Source: a virus
Direction: 5' to 3' (one strand)
Length of the DNA: 25,131 nt
Virus record (IMG/VR): IMGVR_UViG_3300033144_002107
Coordinates: 1 to 25,131 of that record
Part shown: piece after piece, positions 1 to 10,614 of the stretch
Numbering within the stretch: the first letter of the stretch is position 1
Layout: each line of letters opens with the position of its first letter
The notes under the pieces: model-generated
What the model was told of the DNA's origin: nothing
The model's database searches: none
What the model saw: the letters and a program-made list of their open reading frames with translations, nothing else
Position numbers and translations under genes: made by a program

Positions 1-1
1 T

Positions 2-3000
2 TCGGATAGTGACATTGAGAAAGTAACTGATTCTTTAGCTAAGAGGTTTAAGAGACATAAGAATAAGGCTAAGTTATTCACAGTTGAAGATGTCAAGAAA
101 ATACTTGGTGATGTTAGTGATGAGAGAGCCAAATCTTTAATCGAAGAGTTGAGTGCTAATGGTGTAGTAGAAAGAGAAGGGGTAACAGAAACATTAGAAC
201 GACTAACGAAGAAACGTAGAGAAGATTCAGTAGATTATGATAATGATTATGAGCAAGAGTATACAGCACAACAACTTTCTGACATGTCAGATGAAGCCTC
301 TAACTGGAATGAAGGTGGTAAGGTATCAGAACAGTTAGTTAGATTACTATCAGATAATTCTGGATACGTACTAAACGATTCACAGGTAGATCCAAATACA
401 AGAGCTATATTAGATATAGCGAGAGAGACAACTACATTTCCAACATGGGAAGAGATACAGAGGCGCACTAAGGGCAGTAGCCAAGCAGCAACAGTTTTAA
501 AAAGACAGTATGATGAGGTTGTAGAAAAATTAAAAGCGGATGGTTCATTACAAACCAATGCAGATGGTGAACTGTTCTTGGTAAGCAGGTATGAACAGGG
601 TGTAATAGGGAGACAGTACAGAGGAGTAGAGAGAGGAAAGTTCGTAGTCAGGGCATTAGATGGTTCAATAATATCAGTACATGATACTATCGAAGGTGCT
701 AAGCAGTCAGCACATGAAGCCAATGAAGATAAAGGTGGAGGAGGCTACGACCTAACAGATGACTTCGGTAACACCACTAGGATAACTGGACGTAAATCTA
801 AAGAGAGAGCCTTAGCATTCATAAGGCAGCATAAGAATAGTAAATATAAAATATATGTTGATGGAGTAGAAGCAGAGTCAAATCTTAGTAAGACTAAGGC
901 TGAGAAGCTTTCAAGGTGGATGAGAAGCACTAATGGACTGACTGGTCAAGAGGGAAGAAGAAGAATCACGGTAGGTAGAGATGAATCTAGCTTCCAGTTT
1001 AGATCAACGCCAGATTCATATCTGGATAAGCTACCAGATGTTATATCTGCTGGAAACACTAAAGAGAATTTATTCGTTGTCGAGGAAACAAAGCTAGGTG
1101 AACAGGGTAGATACTTAGGAACTAAGCTAATAGGATTAGCAGACACATTAGCTGATGCAGAGTCTAAGGCTAATAACTTTAGAGATCTTAGGAGAAAATC
1201 ATTTGACTCAGTAGGTGGCAAGATAGTAGAAGAAGATGCTGACCTAGCAGACTTGAGGAATGATCCAATAGGTCATGCGACGAGGAGGGTCAGGGAGGAA
1301 TCACCCAACTTATCCGAACCTATAACTCCATCAGAATCTAAGATATACAAAGCAGAGATGACAGAGTATGGGAAGAGGCTGGAGAAATACTTCAATAGAG
1401 CCAAGCTAGGTCATTATGGAATCGGTTTACAATTCGTTCACAACATGCAGGACTTGTCGGTAACATTAAAGAAGGGAGAACAGGGTTGGTTTAGCACCCA
1501 GACTGGGATGATAACCTTACTTGATAGGTTAGAATACTCAGGCATAGATGCTAACTCTTCAGATCAGGAAGTGTATCAAGTATTGCTCCCAATCCTGGGT
1601 CATGAGATGATGCACGCCTATGAGGTTCTTGGTTTAATAAAGCCTTCCGAGAAGAGAAGGATCCTGAAGAGGATGGAAAAGATAAAGAATGCAAATGGTC
1701 AGACATTGGCAGATGAGGTGCGAGAACGGTATAGCCATTTATCGGGAGCAGAATTAGAATCAGAGATGCTTGCTGTAGCTTTAGAGGTATATATAAAAGA
1801 GAGGGGATGGTCTTTAACTGACAAGGAGAAAGCGTCTAAGAAAAAGGATATAACAGGTGCAGATGCAAGTGTGATGAGTAGAATTGGTACATGGCTCAGA
1901 GGTCTAGGGTCGTATGTAAACAGTAGTGAATGGACTGAAAGAGATAAGAAGTTCATGAGAAAGTTTGTGCCCGGGGAGGAGAGGGACAGCCTTACTGTGA
2001 GGTCTGCTAGATCTGGATTCAAACCATTTGATACTATGGAGGGAACCCTCAGGCCAGGGAGATACACCGATGGTGATAAGATCGTATGGGATGGAGATGT
2101 AAATTCAAGAGGGGACAAGTGGTTAACTATCGTTGAAGTCAAGGATATACATAACTTGGCAGATGCTAAGGGTGTACCTTGGGATAACGATGAGAAATTT
2201 ATGAAGAAAACTATGAGGCTAACTGGTAAATCTAACCACTTAGATGAACTCAACCCAAGACAAAGGAGGCTTGTATACCTTGACCTAGCAGGCATGCAAG
2301 ATCCCTACAACATAACTGAAACCCAAAGGACTGTTATTCCTAAAGAAGAAAAGCCTAGAGCCTCAGCTACTCAGTCTCAATCAAACTGGAGAGATGTCGG
2401 GAACTTGAGTTCTGATGACTTTATAGCTGGGGTTGGATCACTGTCGGATATAAGGATTAAGATAAAGGAGCTGAAAGATCAAGGACAGTTGTTGGACAAT
2501 GAAGGCATTGACGCTTCCTCGGCAGTATTTGACTTACTCCCATCTAGAGAGGGAGACATCAGGGATTTAGTCAGAGTTAGATACAGCAATGGTCAAGAAG
2601 TAATTTTTTACATGTCATCGGCTGGTACAGATGGCAAGGTAGCTGGCGAGTGGTACCCAATCAACGCACAGGCAAATACTGAAGTCAAGGAAGGTGACGT
2701 AGATGTTCCTAAGAATTGGATTGTTAAAGATCAATCCATAATAGGACATTATGGAAGCAATGTATTCAAAGATACTGCAAGAGAGATAAGGAAAAGAGCA
2801 TTCGTAAGCGGTGAAGAGATCGCCCTTGCGGAAAAATCTAGACCAGATAACCTTCCAGACACAAGGGTATATGCTGGTGCTTTATTAAATGGTACTACGG
2901 TAGAAAAATACATGGAAGAGCATGGTGATGAATCTTCCGATTACGAAGAAGAATATCAGGATGAAGCCTATGCTTATGACGATGAATACGGTATGGGCAG

Positions 3001-6000
3001 CAGACCCATAGAAGAAGCTAGGAAACATATGAAAGAGAATGCAGGTGTTTCCGTTAATATAGAAAGGATGTATGAGCAAGAGAATGTAGGTGTATGGGAT
3101 GCGATGCAGCAAGAGATTATCCTTAGGGAGCTTGTACAGAATGCATGGGATGCTGTTAAGGGTGCATACCGAAGTGGTCTCGTCAATGAGGGGTCTGGTG
3201 TTATAAACGTAGAGATAGAAAGTCCAATGGATGGAGAGTCTCTACGCTTCCAAGGGGATGCAACGGATCTAGACTCGATCCTTAGTGGACTGGAAGGCGA
3301 TGTAGATTTGGTACTCTCAAATATGAGGGAGGCTGGTAGTATAGAGAAACATGTGTCCCGAAGCTCAAGCGGATCGGCAGAGTCAATGGTGTTTGTGCAT
3401 GGTGGATCTATGGAAGTTACTGACAATGGAACTGGTATGTCACCTGAAGATATGACATACCATTTCCTAAACATCAAGGGATCATCTAAGCCCAACACTG
3501 AAGCTTCTGAGACAAGCGGAGGATGGGGTGACGCCAAGATGAGGTTCCTCTTTAATCCAAGCCTTATAATAGTTGAGTCAACCCAGAACGGATTAACTAC
3601 TAGGATCGTATCTGATAGTCGTACTCTCATTGAAAGCTCACAGGACGTAAACATTGTGCTACCCCATAGTGTTGTAGAAAAGGAAGGACGGCCTGACTCA
3701 GGGACGAGTGTAAAAGTTTTTCTACCAGTAGATATGCCTACAGAGCATATAAATAATCAAAACCGTGAGGCTACCCTCTGGACTAATCATCCAAAATTCA
3801 TGAGTTTTCCTCTCATAGGAGATGTCAAAGTAGACCTAACAGTGAATGGCGTTAGGACTGATCCCAAGGTTGACTATGATGAACCTAATAACAGGGAAAT
3901 CCCAGGAATGGGTAAGGACTTAGATATAGGTAGTAGGTACGAGGAACCAGTTAGATACGAAGGAAAAGACGACTGGGGATACATTGATGTTTATAAGGGA
4001 CCTTTTATAAATAAGGATGAGGAGTTGTTTAGCCTATCAACTGCTCCAGTATACGTGTTCTCATCAGGGCTTTACCAGTTCGACACTAGAGGGCCTCAAG
4101 GAGATGGAGACACTGAGTTCTCGGCAAGGGTTGACTCGGCATTCTCGTTTGATGCTGCCCATGTGATTGGCAGGCTTCTAAATCGAGAGATTCTATTAGA
4201 CGTACATTCAAATGTCAGACCAGGGGAGGGGTACTACCCATTCCCTAAGACAAGAGATTCATTGACCGATAACGCAAAGTATCTCACCGACAAGATAGCC
4301 AAGGACATTGTAGGAGAAAGAAGAGATCTGGACAAGATGGACTTTGCCGTTAAGATGGCTGACGCCACTTACATGAATAGAACAAGTGATCCTGCTAAAC
4401 AAGATTTCGTTTACATGGATGATCAAGGGAATGAAATCGAACCATCTGATGATAACCTCGACGAGGAGTTGCCATTACTCTATAACTTCAGTAACATCGA
4501 CATAGATGATCTAACTCATAAGCAGATTCAGTTCCTTGGAGGGTTAGGCAATCTCTTTCGTGATTTTGTAGTTGATGTAGACGGTAAGGATATACAAAAA
4601 CTAGGTTCTCATATAAAGACTAGTCCATATCCTAAGATGAAGAGAGAGAAGATAAGTAAGTGGTCTGTTGGTATTTCCATAGCTCCAAAGAGTTCATGGG
4701 CTGGACTGAACATGTTCAAAACATTTTCAGACTCTGGTATTGATGTAAACGATCCAGATTTCAAGGGCTACAGAGGTATCCTTCTAATAGACCCATTCAA
4801 GTATAACTTCACCAAGTATCTAGAACAGTACATATCTAAAAACGAAGATATAATAGATATGAACCCACATGCAACAACGGCGCAACAACAATCTCTAGTT
4901 CGCCTAGTGCAGGAAATTAATCTTGAGACCTACTCTGAAGTCTGGGCAAACGAAATCTATTCTACGATGGTCCATGAAGCGATTCATGTTAATCACAGGA
5001 GTCATAGTCCCGAAGGGTTTATTCTAAATTTGGAACAGTTCCTTTCTGAAACTAAGCTTAATAATCTACGAGAACACTTGGATAATCTAGAGAGTTTATT
5101 TAAACGAAACCATAAAGAGTATTTAGAATTAAAGGAGATGTATGACCAAGCCGATGAGAAATCTGATAAGGGCATTTTGGAAGGGTTCGCAATACAAGGG
5201 CAAACGCCCATTCGCAAAAAAGATGATAGGGGTCTTAATACCACTAGAGACACACGGTCTGCTGAGCGGACAGGAGGGAGACAAAGAACTGGAGAGTCAG
5301 TTCCTCTCGGCGAAAGAGGAAGTAGAAGCAATGAGCGAAGGGGAGTTTCTAGACTTCGTAAAGGAATAGCCGGTGAGAAGGGTAAGGCTAGTCGTAACAA
5401 TGCTCATGTAGGACAACCAAATCTTCTTAGTAATCCAATAAGCGCAAAGGATGGCAAGAGGAGAATAGATATAGACAAGAAAGGCTTTCATCTACCTACT
5501 TATTTAAGGAGTGTTATTGAATCGGTTGTACAGCATTATGCTTTATCCCCAAAGGATGAATACATTGATCCACATGAAAGGGAATCGGACGTTGAGGAGA
5601 GGTATTCACCAGAAAGAGAACAATCTCTAATAGGACAGTATAATAACTTAAGATTCTTCGCATCAGAGGATGACGCTCCTCGTTTTCATCAGCATGACCA
5701 GACAAGCATGGGTCAGAGAGTTACAACTAATACTGAGATATTCAAAGAATACGTTGGGAAATATATTGCCGATGTAATAGCCTCAGACCTTGCTATAGAA
5801 ACCGCTGGTACTGATTTTGCTACTAACGAAAATTTAGGTGCTGCAATTGATGAAGTTATACATGCCCATCATGTTAACACGATTGCTATGGCGATTAAGG
5901 ATTTTAGATTCAGGCATGAAAATGGTTATGGATGGGGATCTCTGCAAGAAGAATGGGATACAGCCACGTCCATTGAAAAAGAATTAATCATTGAGGAAAT

Positions 6001-9000
6001 TATCGAACTGCACGTTGAGAGTATTGCTGATGAAGAATTCGGAACAGGTGATAAAGCTATTCCTATAAGGATTGGTGAGGTTCGGGATGCAGTATTCAAA
6101 ATACAAACCGGAAGGAAGTGGCGTAAAGGTCAGGACTCGGACATTGTTGATTCCACTGGAAGGTTGGTCCCAAGCTCTAGACCTATCAGGAATTCAGTTA
6201 TAGAAAACTTTCGGATCCGAAAGGATAAAAACGGAGATAAAGTTATAGAGAAATCGTTAGTAAGATTTACTGGACAGGGTAACTATGAGGAGAAGGGTAA
6301 AGCTAACATACCAAAGAGGGAAAGGGAAAGACTAGAACGTGATAGGCTTGAGGCTATAGAACAACTACCCCCTGCTGAGAGAAGGAGAGTTAAAGAGAGG
6401 GATAGGATAGCAAAGGCTAATTCCCTAGCTACTAAGGCCAGGAGAAAGGAAGAGGCTGCTGCTAAGAAGGTAACAGATGACGAGAGAGAACTCCTTGAGA
6501 GGGACATAGATACTACTATATCAAGAGGTAGGGATCTTGGTAACATGCCAGTACAAATCTTAACCCTCAAGCATATCCCAACAGGAACAAGCATCAATAT
6601 ACACAAGTACCCGAAGGCCAGTGATACGCTTCCATCAATAGTGGGTGTGGATATACCAGTACGCAGTGAGGGATTAGGAAGCGCTGCGATACTCATGGAT
6701 TATGCTAGGGATATATATCCAGACATCAGAGTAGAACTAGATACAGGTGACGCAATGCTACCTAATTCTAAGCGTGTTACATTGATCAGGGATCTGAGTA
6801 CTGATGAAATACGGAAGCTTATCGAGGTCAATGAATACCGGAAAGAGAGATTCCCTGACACTACTTCTAACTATGAATCAGAAGAATACATACAGGTATT
6901 AGCCAATAGGGGAGAAAGAGGTAAAGCTTCTAGGGGATTCGATACCACCTTACCTGATCAATTCAGGGCGAAGAAGTTAACATTCAATAAGAACACTCTC
7001 GACATGATGGTGAAGGAAGCTAAGTCTATAGCTATCAATAAGATAAAATCTAGATCCTATCCTGAACTGAAAGGTACCGAGAAGGACAGAAGGATTAAGG
7101 ATATGGTTGATAGGCAACAAAGGTACTACAATGACATCATAAGGGATGACAACATAGCGATGAAGGTAGACGTAGTATCTAAGCTTAGTAATCTGTATGC
7201 CTCTAACCAGTCGGCTACCGACCATGGAGTTAACAGCTCTGATCTGTATCAGTTCCTCAGGGAGCTATCAGATGCCGGTGTTTCTAGTGATAGAGTCTTT
7301 AAGATAAAGAATGATATGTACGATAGCATGGGTATGGAAACTAGGAAGATAAAGATAAACGATCTAGAAAGAAATCTATTAGATGACGTATCTAAGATAC
7401 AGTTCTCTCAAGAATTACTAGAGACTAAGACTCCATTCTCTTCAATCCAACAGTTGATGGATGACTTTAAAGAAAGAAGTCTTACTACCACACCTCGTAC
7501 TCAGAATATAAATGGAAGTACAGCTTACTTCGTTGGAAATGAGCTTGGATTCACTGAGCCGATTGCTATATTCATGAAGCCTTCCGGGTTCAGGGATATG
7601 TCTATAGTTGAGATTGTATCCAACGCTGAGTATGGGTCTAGAAATATAGAGTATTCGGGTGAAGGATCACCTCCACTCCATGGTGCTGAAGCGACAGTAA
7701 GAACAGCAATGATTATGCTTGATCCAAGCCTAGGCAGCAAGGTTGTACAATCAACGGAGAAAGGAAGAGCAAGCCTAGGGTATAACTCAACAGTGCATAG
7801 TCCTGAAGAGCAAGCGATAATGGCTAAGGTCCATGCACCTGTAAAGCATAGTATATTCAACCAACTAAAAATGTTCTTTGCCGATGACAGCTTCCGAAAG
7901 CAGAAGTTATTGGATACAAGGGAAGGACTGGTGTTCAAGTATGATCCCATAGAGAAGACTTCTGATGAAGTGAGGAGAAGGGCTTTAGATGTGGATCCTG
8001 AAAATCCTGTGCTACTGTCTGATACTGGACTTGGAGATGTTATTCTGGCACAGAAGGGTAATGGTTTACTAGCTGCTTCGTTGAAGTACGGTGTACCAAT
8101 ATTTGATAAGGCACTAGGGTTAACTCAAGCTAAGCTAGGTAGCTTCAGGCTAGAGAACATTGAAGGACTACCACAAATATATGAAAAAGAATTTGGTGGT
8201 ATGATAGATATACTTGGGCCTGCCATAAGTGACTATGGTATTAGGGAAGACCTAATGAGGAAGGTTCATGTAGTGCTGTTAGCAACCAGAGGAAGGAGAT
8301 TTATAAAGGAGAAGAAATTAATACCAGAGGGTATTACTCCAGAATACCTAGCACTGGCTGATAAGTTCTTGAAGACAAACCCAGAGATTCAAGCCATAGC
8401 ACACAACTATCAGAGATGGAATGAAGCAATGATAGACTATGGGGTTGCTACTGAGTACCTATCCGAGGAGCAGGGTGCAGCATTAAAGAGTACTATGGAT
8501 TACGTTTCGTTCAAGAGACAATCAATAAACATGGAAGACCAACTGTTAGATCATGATTCACTCTTCAGTCAGGAACTTCAAGAAGGACTTAAGGGTGACC
8601 TTCAAGATCTCAAGCAACCACCCAGATACAAGGGTAGCAGGTATGGATTGATAGAAGGCTTCCTAGAGGGAGCTAGCCTTAATGCGTTTACTATGATTCA
8701 GAGAGGGTTAAACAATCGGGCAAGTAAGTCTGTAATAAATGATCAGAAGATTATATTCCCTGATCAGGTTAGGCGTGCCGGTGAGGGTAAGGATGAGAAT
8801 GGAGTAGACCATAATAAGCTTAGGGATATGAATGGTGAGCTACCCACTATGATCGTGAGGGAGAATGGTGAAGAGGTAACATATGTAATAGCTGATGCTC
8901 GCGTGGCTAATGCAATGAAGGGATCAATAGGTATTAGGGATCCATTTGTTGATGGAGTAATGGCTAGGTTCTCTGCCTTACTGAGGAAGGGTGTTACCAT

Positions 9001-10585
9001 AGCACCAGAGTTTATATATAGAAATACATTAAAAGATCCAATGGTTAATGCTATGATCGGTGGTCAATTTAAAGGATGGAGGGCTCTTACATTGCCATTC
9101 GTTGTAGTTGGCAATGCAGTATCTCACCTTGCAGGTGGTTCAAGCTACTTCACTAAGGAGTTCCTTGAGCTTGAGTCCGTTGGTGGTGCTAGTGGTATAT
9201 ATAATGACGCACTTTATGCGCCCACACCCGAGGGATTCAATAATATGCTGGGAGATCAGAAGAGGGGCAAGATAGGATTAAATCCAAAGAAGACATTTTT
9301 TGCTATATGGGATGGGCTTGGTGTTGCAAGTACTAAGTCTGAGACTGCCACTAGGGAGAGAGTTTATGATTCAGTCTTGAATGAAACTGGTAGCTTGAAA
9401 GAAGCTTTGATTCAGGGCATTGAAGTCATGAACTATGACAGGAGAGGTGGCAACCAGAACTTTGCTAGATACGCTTCGATGGCAACATTCTTGAGTGCTA
9501 GTATAAACGGTTGGGACATAGCAGACAGGTCTTTAAGAAAGGGTACATATAGTATTGATCCTACAAAGAATAACAACGAAGCAAGGAAGAGAGCATGGTA
9601 CAGGGTAGGCGCGATGGCTGCATTATCTATCGGCTATGCTCTGGCATGGGCAAGTGGAGATGATGATGAATGGAGATCATACGGAGATGAGGTTAGGTAT
9701 AGTAACTGGTTAGTTCCATTCTTTGGTAGTGCTATCGCAGTCGGGTTGCCATTTGAGTTAGGCGTACTTGGTAAGGTGATACCAGAGTTAGCGGTTAGGA
9801 CGATGCTGAAGGGTATGGATCCATCTGAAGCAGCCATGATACTTTTCGGTCAAATTTGGGGTGCAGCTCCAAACATAGCTATGCCTACAGCATTAGCTGG
9901 AATGATCAACATAGGTGGGAGTCCTTGGTCAGAATCAAGAGGGTGGAATCCCTTCCTTGAGTCTCCTATAATCCCTGATCATATGCCAGTTGGCCCCATG
10001 GCTTACGATAATAAGACTAGCCTAACTGCAAGAGGCTTAGCTGCTGCGCTTCCGGGTGGCAGTAGTCCTAAGAAATGGGAACATCTTGTATCTATGTATG
10101 GTGGCACCATGGCTGTCAATATCCTAGCTATAGCTGATACACTTGTTGATCAACTGATGCCTGGGTTTGCAGCTACCCCCTACACTGAAGCATTTGAAAA
10201 TATACCTACAGTGAGAGCTATACTTAAACACCCGGATGGTGCATCACATATAAATGAATTCCATAAATGGTTCAAGCAGATAGAGGATCTTACTCATGAG
10301 GTTAGAGTTCTGAGTATAGAGAATCCAGCGAAGGGAAGAAAATTAAAAGAGGCAAACCGTACTACATTGAGGTATGCTCCGATGGCTCAGGCAGTTAAGT
10401 CTAGACTTCAAAAGCTTAATAGAAGAGCAAGGATAATCAGAGCAAACAAGCATATGGGTAGTAGCGAAAGAACAAAAGCGTTAGAGAGAATACGGCTAAT
10501 GAAATTAACTGAGGTTCAGAGGTTTAACAAAAAGATAGAGGGTAAAGATTACAAGCACATGTCTTATAGTGGTAGAACATACTGA
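2..10585 (+). CDS. Giant polyvalent virion-type protein (5' partial): wHTH, two zincins, GHKL ATPase, LPD38-like C-terminus
   Basis: The frame is open from position 2, so the gene starts upstream; the TTG at 149 is not convincing as its start. At least 3527 residues are present (numbered here from nt 2). In order: a winged-helix-like segment (about nt 60-200) and a second one (about 400-580); a zincin motif HEMMH at 1601-1615 with a possible third ligand Glu near 1763; a GHKL ATPase with N-box ELVQNAWD from 3128, G1 box DNGTGM at 3422-3439 and G2 box GGWGDAK at 3518-3538; a second zincin motif HEAIH at 4973-4987 with LEGFAIQ near 5177; an Arg-rich linker; a charged helical region; a weak GNAT-like stretch near 6540-6850; and an LPD38-like region (about 7850-10300) with hydrophobic segments near 9600-9800. 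Giant phage polyvalent proteins combine such domains and are thought to be packaged and injected. The ATPase and protease roles are inferred from motifs. No T7-type RNA polymerase motifs were seen. Confidence 0.85.
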   Translation, partial: SDSDIEKVTDSLAKRFKRHKNKAKLFTVEDVKKILGDVSDERAKSLIEELSANGVVEREGVTETLERLTKKRREDSVDYDNDYEQEYTAQQLSDMSDEASNWNEGGKVSEQLVRLLSDNSGYVLNDSQVDPNTRAILDIARETTTFPTWEEIQRRTKGSSQAATVLKRQYDEVVEKLKADGSLQTNADGELFLVSRYEQGVIGRQYRGVERGKFVVRALDGSIISVHDTIEGAKQSAHEANEDKGGGGYDLTDDFGNTTRITGRKSKERALAFIRQHKNSKYKIYVDGVEAESNLSKTKAEKLSRWMRSTNGLTGQEGRRRITVGRDESSFQFRSTPDSYLDKLPDVISAGNTKENLFVVEETKLGEQGRYLGTKLIGLADTLADAESKANNFRDLRRKSFDSVGGKIVEEDADLADLRNDPIGHATRRVREESPNLSEPITPSESKIYKAEMTEYGKRLEKYFNRAKLGHYGIGLQFVHNMQDLSVTLKKGEQGWFSTQTGMITLLDRLEYSGIDANSSDQEVYQVLLPILGHEMMHAYEVLGLIKPSEKRRILKRMEKIKNANGQTLADEVRERYSHLSGAELESEMLAVALEVYIKERGWSLTDKEKASKKKDITGADASVMSRIGTWLRGLGSYVNSSEWTERDKKFMRKFVPGEERDSLTVRSARSGFKPFDTMEGTLRPGRYTDGDKIVWDGDVNSRGDKWLTIVEVKDIHNLADAKGVPWDNDEKFMKKTMRLTGKSNHLDELNPRQRRLVYLDLAGMQDPYNITETQRTVIPKEEKPRASATQSQSNWRDVGNLSSDDFIAGVGSLSDIRIKIKELKDQGQLLDNEGIDASSAVFDLLPSREGDIRDLVRVRYSNGQEVIFYMSSAGTDGKVAGEWYPINAQANTEVKEGDVDVPKNWIVKDQSIIGHYGSNVFKDTAREIRKRAFVSGEEIALAEKSRPDNLPDTRVYAGALLNGTTVEKYMEEHGDESSDYEEEYQDEAYAYDDEYGMGSRPIEEARKHMKENAGVSVNIERMYEQENVGVWDAMQQEIILRELVQNAWDAVKGAYRSGLVNEGSGVINVEIESPMDGESLRFQGDATDLDSILSGLEGDVDLVLSNMREAGSIEKHVSRSSSGSAESMVFVHGGSMEVTDNGTGMSPEDMTYHFLNIKGSSKPNTEASETSGGWGDAKMRFLFNPSLIIVESTQNGLTTRIVSDSRTLIESSQDVNIVLPHSVVEKEGRPDSGTSVKVFLPVDMPTEHINNQNREATLWTNHPKFMSFPLIGDVKVDLTVNGVRTDPKVDYDEPNNREIPGMGKDLDIGSRYEEPVRYEGKDDWGYIDVYKGPFINKDEELFSLSTAPVYVFSSGLYQFDTRGPQGDGDTEFSARVDSAFSFDAAHVIGRLLNREILLDVHSNVRPGEGYYPFPKTRDSLTDNAKYLTDKIAKDIVGERRDLDKMDFAVKMADATYMNRTSDPAKQDFVYMDDQGNEIEPSDDNLDEELPLLYNFSNIDIDDLTHKQIQFLGGLGNLFRDFVVDVDGKDIQKLGSHIKTSPYPKMKREKISKWSVGISIAPKSSWAGLNMFKTFSDSGIDVNDPDFKGYRGILLIDPFKYNFTKYLEQYISKNEDIIDMNPHATTAQQQSLVRLVQEINLETYSEVWANEIYSTMVHEAIHVNHRSHSPEGFILNLEQFLSETKLNNLREHLDNLESLFKRNHKEYLELKEMYDQADEKSDKGILEGFAIQGQTPIRKKDDRGLNTTRDTRSAERTGGRQRTGESVPLGERGSRSNERRGVSRLRKGIAGEKGKASRNNAHVGQPNLLSNPISAKDGKRRIDIDKKGFHLPTYLRSVIESVVQHYALSPKDEYIDPHERESDVEERYSPEREQSLIGQYNNLRFFASEDDAPRFHQHDQTSMGQRVTTNTEIFKEYVGKYIADVIASDLAIETAGTDFATNENLGAAIDEVIHAHHVNTIAMAIKDFRFRHENGYGWGSLQEEWDTATSIEKELIIEEIIELHVESIADEEFGTGDKAIPIRIGEVRDAVFKIQTGRKWRKGQDSDIVDSTGRLVPSSRPIRNSVIENFRIRKDKNGDKVIEKSLVRFTGQGNYEEKGKANIPKRERERLERDRLEAIEQLPPAERRRVKERDRIAKANSLATKARRKEEAAAKKVTDDERELLERDIDTTISRGRDLGNMPVQILTLKHIPTGTSINIHKYPKASDTLPSIVGVDIPVRSEGLGSAAILMDYARDIYPDIRVELDTGDAMLPNSKRVTLIRDLSTDEIRKLIEVNEYRKERFPDTTSNYESEEYIQVLANRGERGKASRGFDTTLPDQFRAKKLTFNKNTLDMMVKEAKSIAINKIKSRSYPELKGTEKDRRIKDMVDRQQRYYNDIIRDDNIAMKVDVVSKLSNLYASNQSATDHGVNSSDLYQFLRELSDAGVSSDRVFKIKNDMYDSMGMETRKIKINDLERNLLDDVSKIQFSQELLETKTPFSSIQQLMDDFKERSLTTTPRTQNINGSTAYFVGNELGFTEPIAIFMKPSGFRDMSIVEIVSNAEYGSRNIEYSGEGSPPLHGAEATVRTAMIMLDPSLGSKVVQSTEKGRASLGYNSTVHSPEEQAIMAKVHAPVKHSIFNQLKMFFADDSFRKQKLLDTREGLVFKYDPIEKTSDEVRRRALDVDPENPVLLSDTGLGDVILAQKGNGLLAASLKYGVPIFDKALGLTQAKLGSFRLENIEGLPQIYEKEFGGMIDILGPAISDYGIREDLMRKVHVVLLATRGRRFIKEKKLIPEGITPEYLALADKFLKTNPEIQAIAHNYQRWNEAMIDYGVATEYLSEEQGAALKSTMDYVSFKRQSINMEDQLLDHDSLFSQELQEGLKGDLQDLKQPPRYKGSRYGLIEGFLEGASLNAFTMIQRGLNNRASKSVINDQKIIFPDQVRRAGEGKDENGVDHNKLRDMNGELPTMIVRENGEEVTYVIADARVANAMKGSIGIRDPFVDGVMARFSALLRKGVTIAPEFIYRNTLKDPMVNAMIGGQFKGWRALTLPFVVVGNAVSHLAGGSSYFTKEFLELESVGGASGIYNDALYAPTPEGFNNMLGDQKRGKIGLNPKKTFFAIWDGLGVASTKSETATRERVYDSVLNETGSLKEALIQGIEVMNYDRRGGNQNFARYASMATFLSASINGWDIADRSLRKGTYSIDPTKNNNEARKRAWYRVGAMAALSIGYALAWASGDDDEWRSYGDEVRYSNWLVPFFGSAIAVGLPFELGVLGKVIPELAVRTMLKGMDPSEAAMILFGQIWGAAPNIAMPTALAGMINIGGSPWSESRGWNPFLESPIIPDHMPVGPMAYDNKTSLTARGLAAALPGGSSPKKWEHLVSMYGGTMAVNILAIADTLVDQLMPGFAATPYTEAFENIPTVRAILKHPDGASHINEFHKWFKQIEDLTHEVRVLSIENPAKGRKLKEANRTTLRYAPMAQAVKSRLQKLNRRARIIRANKHMGSSERTKALERIRLMKLTEVQRFNKKIEGKDYKHMSYSGRTY

Positions 10586-10614
10586 CACTAACTTAAAAGA
10601 ATAGGAGATTTTCT

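Noticed and set aside
5142-5369. A separate 75-residue gene in the +1 frame
   Set aside because: No ribosome site precedes the ATG at 5142, and the protein-like part starts only after the A6 run, so a frameshift or indel explains it better than an independent gene.
247-9837. Many minus-strand open frames opposite the giant gene (for example 1699-2295, 2974-3654, 6283-6696)
   Set aside because: They are antisense shadows of a gene with clear domains, have no ribosome sites and have Ser/Leu-rich, family-less sequences.
2-10585. Giant protein as an N4-type virion RNA polymerase, because of its size
   Set aside because: No T7-family polymerase motifs were seen by eye; the recognisable domains are GHKL, zincin and LPD38-like.
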